Source: JAGQRJ01 sp041402045
GTDB taxonomy: Bacteria; Planctomycetota; J058
Assembly: GCA_041402045.1 (NCBI GenBank)
Contig: JAWKSZ010000083.1
Coordinates: 1 to 33,359, forward strand
Reading direction: 5' to 3'
DNA: 33,359 bases
Shown piece after piece: positions 30,845 through 33,359 of this stretch (position 1 is its first letter; every line of letters begins with the position of its first letter). Under the pieces are notes generated by a model that saw only the letters and a list, made by a program, of their open reading frames with translations, had not been told where the DNA came from and did no database searches. The position numbers and the translations under genes are program-made.

Positions 30845-31387
30845 ATGCGTGGCGTGTCGACCGAACCCAAGGCTCAGGCTGCGCCCGAAGGCGCCCCGCA
30901 GCGGGTGCACGAGGGCCTGCGCGCGCTCTGACGCGCACGCGAGGCGGCGCTCGGGTTCGCGACGGCGCTGGTGCGCGAGCGCGCGGCGGCGGAGGACGTG
31001 GTGCACGAGGCTATTCGTGCGCCTGCACGCCGTGCTCGAGCGCGAGGCGCCCCAGAACCCGCAGGCCTGCACGCTGCCTCGGTGCGCAACCTGGCGTCAA
31101 GATCTCCGGCGGCGCGACCGCCAGGCCAAGGCCCACCAGGCCCTCGAGGTCCTGAGCGCGGGGCCCGCGGACGCCGACCCCGCCGGCGCCAGGTGCAGGC
31201 AGCCCTCGAGCGGCTGGCGCCGGACCTGCGCGCGGTGCTGCTCCTGCGCCACACGTGCAGGCTCCCCTACGCGGAGCTGACCCAGCGGCTCGCGCTCAGC
31301 GAGCGCACGATCCACAACCGCCTGCGCAGCGCGGCGGTGGCCTTCGCTCGGCAGCTGCGCCAGCTCGACGCGCAGGAGGACCTATGA
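30845..31387 (+). pseudogene. second ECF sigma factor, broken by a stop and frame shifts
   Basis: From the ATG at 30845 the frame runs through VHEGLRAL to an in-frame TGA (30929-30931), then continues in the same frame with RAREAALGFATALVRERAAA and EDVVHEA, sigma region 2. A Trp (TGG) would fit the stop position. Next, VRLHAVLEREAPQNPQA and ASVRNLAS lie in two other frames, then LRRRDRQAKAHQALEVLSAG. Region 4 is intact in the frame ending at 31387: ALERLAPDLRAVLLLRHTCR, then LPYAELTQRLALSERTIHNR. At least three shifts plus the stop are needed. The ATGA overlap with the next gene marks the usual sigma/anti-sigma layout. Ordered regions 2 and 4 show the family; whether the gene is really inactive depends on resequencing. 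Confidence 0.65.
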
Positions 31388-33359
31388 GGCCCGAGGTGGA
31401 GTTCCTGATCGCCTGCGGCGCGCTCGACGACCTGCTCGAGGGCGAGGAAGCGGCGCAGCTCGAGGCGGCCCGGGCCGCGGACCCGGACGTCGCGGCGCGG
31501 ATCGCCGAGCTCGAGGCGGCCTACGCCGAGCTCGGGGAGCTGACGGAGGTCGCGCCCTCGGACGCGCTGTGGGCGCGGATCGCGGGCAGCGTCGAGGCCG
31601 GCGAGCGCTTCGCGGACGAGGCCGAGGTGCCGCCCCGGCGGGGCCCGGATCGATCTCCTCGCTGCGCCCTGCTGCCACGACGGCCTCGCCCGGCGCTCGG
31701 CCGCCTACTGCGCGAGCTGCCTGGCCCCCACCACCGCGAGTGCTTCGCCGAGCACGGGCGCTGCTCGGCGCCCGGCTGCGGCAGACCCACTGGGTCGCGC
31801 GCAGGCGCGGAGGTCCAGCGCCCCCAGCGACGGGCGCCGCGGCTGCCGCTGCTCCTGGGCGCCCTCGGCCTCGGCTCGGCCGCGGCGGCGCTGTGGTTCG
31901 GCGCCCAGGTGCCGTCCGCGCAGCTCGCCGACGCTCCGGTGAGCGTCGCAGCGCCTCCGCCTGCCCCCGTCCCCCCGGGCGCCCCCGCGCGCGAGGGCGG
32001 CCCCCGCGTGCTCTCGGTGCGCGGACTGGACGTGTCCCTGGATCAGGGCAGCGCCGACGGGATCCGGCTCGGCGAGCGCTACGCGCTCACTCCGGTCGTG
32101 CCCGCGGACGGGCTCTACGCCGCGACCTAGGAGGTCGAGGTGGTGGTCTCGAGCCACACCGCGCGCGCTGTGTGCGCCGCAAGGTGCTGGGCGAAGGCAG
32201 CCACCTCTGCCCGAGGGACCTCGCCGTGGCCCCGTCGGCGGTGATCGACCGGCGCCCCGGGAGGGCGTCCCCGTCTACTACCTGGAGGGGTCACCGGGTC
32301 CGCGCTTCCAGCATCTCTCGCGCTTCCTGCGCGACGAGAGCGGCGCGCTGCTCCAGGGGTTCCTGGAGGACGCCGACCGCGAGTGGGCGCCGCCCACCAC
32401 CGCGGGGGTCAGCACCCTGACCCAGGTGCGCGCGCTCTCCCCGCCAGGCGGGGTCGTCGTCCTGGGGCCGACCCGCCACGCCGCCGCGCCGCGGGATCTG
32501 CGCGCCTTCGTCGAGGGCGGGGGCGGGCTGATCCTGTGCGCCGGGGGGGCGGGTCAACTGCGCGAGTTCGGCGCGGAGGCTGCGCTGCTCTCTCCCGTGG
32601 CCGACCTCGAGGGGAGCGCGAGCGAGGTGGAGGGTCCCCTGCAGGTGGACGCGCGGCTGCGCGCGCTGGCCCAGGAGGAGCCGGAGGCGCTCCCGCGGCT
32701 GCGCGCGTGCCGCGCGGTGCGGCCCCGGGCGGGCGCCGAGGTCCTGCTCGGCGACGGCGCGCGCACGCCCTTGATCGCCCAGTGGCGGGTAGGCCGGGGC
32801 CACGTGATCTACCTGGGGACGGACGAGCTGTGGCGGCTCAAGCAGCGCGACGGCGCGCTGTATCGGGCGCTGTGGCACGAGCTCCTGGGTCGCGTGTGCG
32901 CGCCCGCAGCCGGGCCGCCGGCGGGGATCGCGTTCCCCGAGCGGGGTCAGGCGGGCAGCGTCCAGGGCTCGCTGCCCCTGGGGACCCCGGTGCGGGTGAA
33001 CGTGTTCCGCGCGACGGCGAGCTCGCTGCTCCACGTGGCGCGGCTCGAGGGTCGGGTGAATGGGGCGGGGGTGTCCTTGGAGGAGCACCCGCACCTGCCC
33101 GAGGGGCGCTGCGCCTGGCAGGCGTCGGCCGAGGTCGCGGGCGCCGAGCGCGTGCTGGGCCTGGGCTGGTGGGGGAGCGCGGCGGGCGTCGACCCCAAGG
33201 CGCTCGCGGGGAAGCCCGCGCGGGAGCTCAGCCGGGAGGAGTGGGCGGAGGTCGAGGGCTGGCGCCTGCGGAAGCTCCTGGCGGAGGTCGCGCGGACGGC
33301 GGGGCAAGACGTCATGGGGCTGACGTTGGACGCGGAGTCGCCCTGGGCGCTGCAGGCCC
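31384..33359 (+). pseudogene. anti-sigma-like zinc-finger membrane protein with GATase-like C-terminal part (partial, frameshifted)
   Basis: The ATG at 31384 overlaps the sigma stop. Residues 1-75 (RPEVEFLIACGALDDLLEGE, ARAADPDVAARIAELEAAYA) match anti-sigma N-termini. Around 31650-31790, switching frames gives CHDGLARRSAAYCASC, then HHRECFAEHGRCSAPGC, a finger like that of the gene at 24736. A TM segment (LPLLLGALGLGSAAAALWFG) follows, then SLDQGSADGIRLGERYALTP and a TAG at 32128-32130. Beyond it VRRKVLGEGSHLCPRDLAVA and VYYLEGSPGPRFQHLSRFLR resume in two more frames, and an open frame then runs to the window end with VVVLGPTRHAAAPRDLRAFV, EGGGGLILCAGGAG and HVIYLGTDELWRL, as in GATase-like parts of planctomycete VWA membrane proteins. 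A separate gene may instead start at GTG 32140 after GGAGG. Confidence 0.6.

Noticed and set aside
30929..30931. UGA read as Trp or selenocysteine
   Set aside because: Normal genes here use TGA as stop at many tight gene junctions, there is no SECIS-like structure that I can see, and the surrounding sequence is full of consensus errors.

Overview
The window is very GC-rich bacterial DNA, with coding density high on both strands. The gene content suggests a planctomycete-like bacterium: transmembrane Ser/Thr kinases fused to TPRs, ECF sigma factors coupled to membrane partners, a tail resembling the planctomycete H-X9-DG pseudopilin motif, a YHYH-domain protein, bacterial RING/PHD-like fingers and a CobB/GATase-like membrane-protein domain. 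Myxococcota or another predatory or social lineage cannot be excluded; no rRNA, tRNA or other taxonomic marker is present.

Layout. (1) 1-3096: the 3' part of a kinase-TPR gene. It converges on a minus-strand pair, a MenH-like alpha/beta hydrolase and a HAD phosphatase (3098-4479). (2) 4489-13221, plus strand: a promoter, a secreted STN-like protein and a Tat-exported FAD oxidoreductase; then a large inverted repeat and a tail-anchored kinase-pseudokinase coupled to a thioester-less alpha-2-macroglobulin-like protein. (3) 13222-13716: a 73-nt-arm inverted repeat. (4) 13717-16462: a hypothetical gene and a YHYH protein with a Pro/Gly repeat tail (minus), then a small secreted protein (plus). 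(5) 16469-24655, minus: a tightly overlapping six-gene operon behind one strong promoter: HEAT/TPR protein, DUF4388/TPR protein, EIIA-Ntr-like protein, small unknown protein, kinase-TPR, and an M61-like lipoprotein without its metal-binding motif. (6) 24736-26890, minus: a UDP-sugar pyrophosphorylase followed by a four-TM protein with a C4HC3 zinc finger, from a second promoter of almost the same sequence. (7) 27084-33359: an ECF sigma factor and its coupled membrane protein, two tandem-repeat arrays, a frameshifted lipoprotein, a frameshifted PSP1 (RicT/YaaT-like) gene, a broken second ECF sigma gene, and a broken anti-sigma-like zinc-finger membrane protein that runs off the window.

The genes from about 28.3 to 32.3 kb carry many one-base frame shifts, mostly at short C or G runs, while their conserved motifs stay intact in alternating frames. 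Consensus or assembly errors explain this better than gene decay, so products there were reconstructed by following motifs between frames.

The best candidate for an undescribed system is the six-gene operon. It joins an envelope HEAT/TPR protein, a DUF4388 scaffold with a repeated basic tail, a phosphorelay-type EIIA, a kinase with an altered catalytic loop and a probably inactive peptidase. Its joint function is inference.
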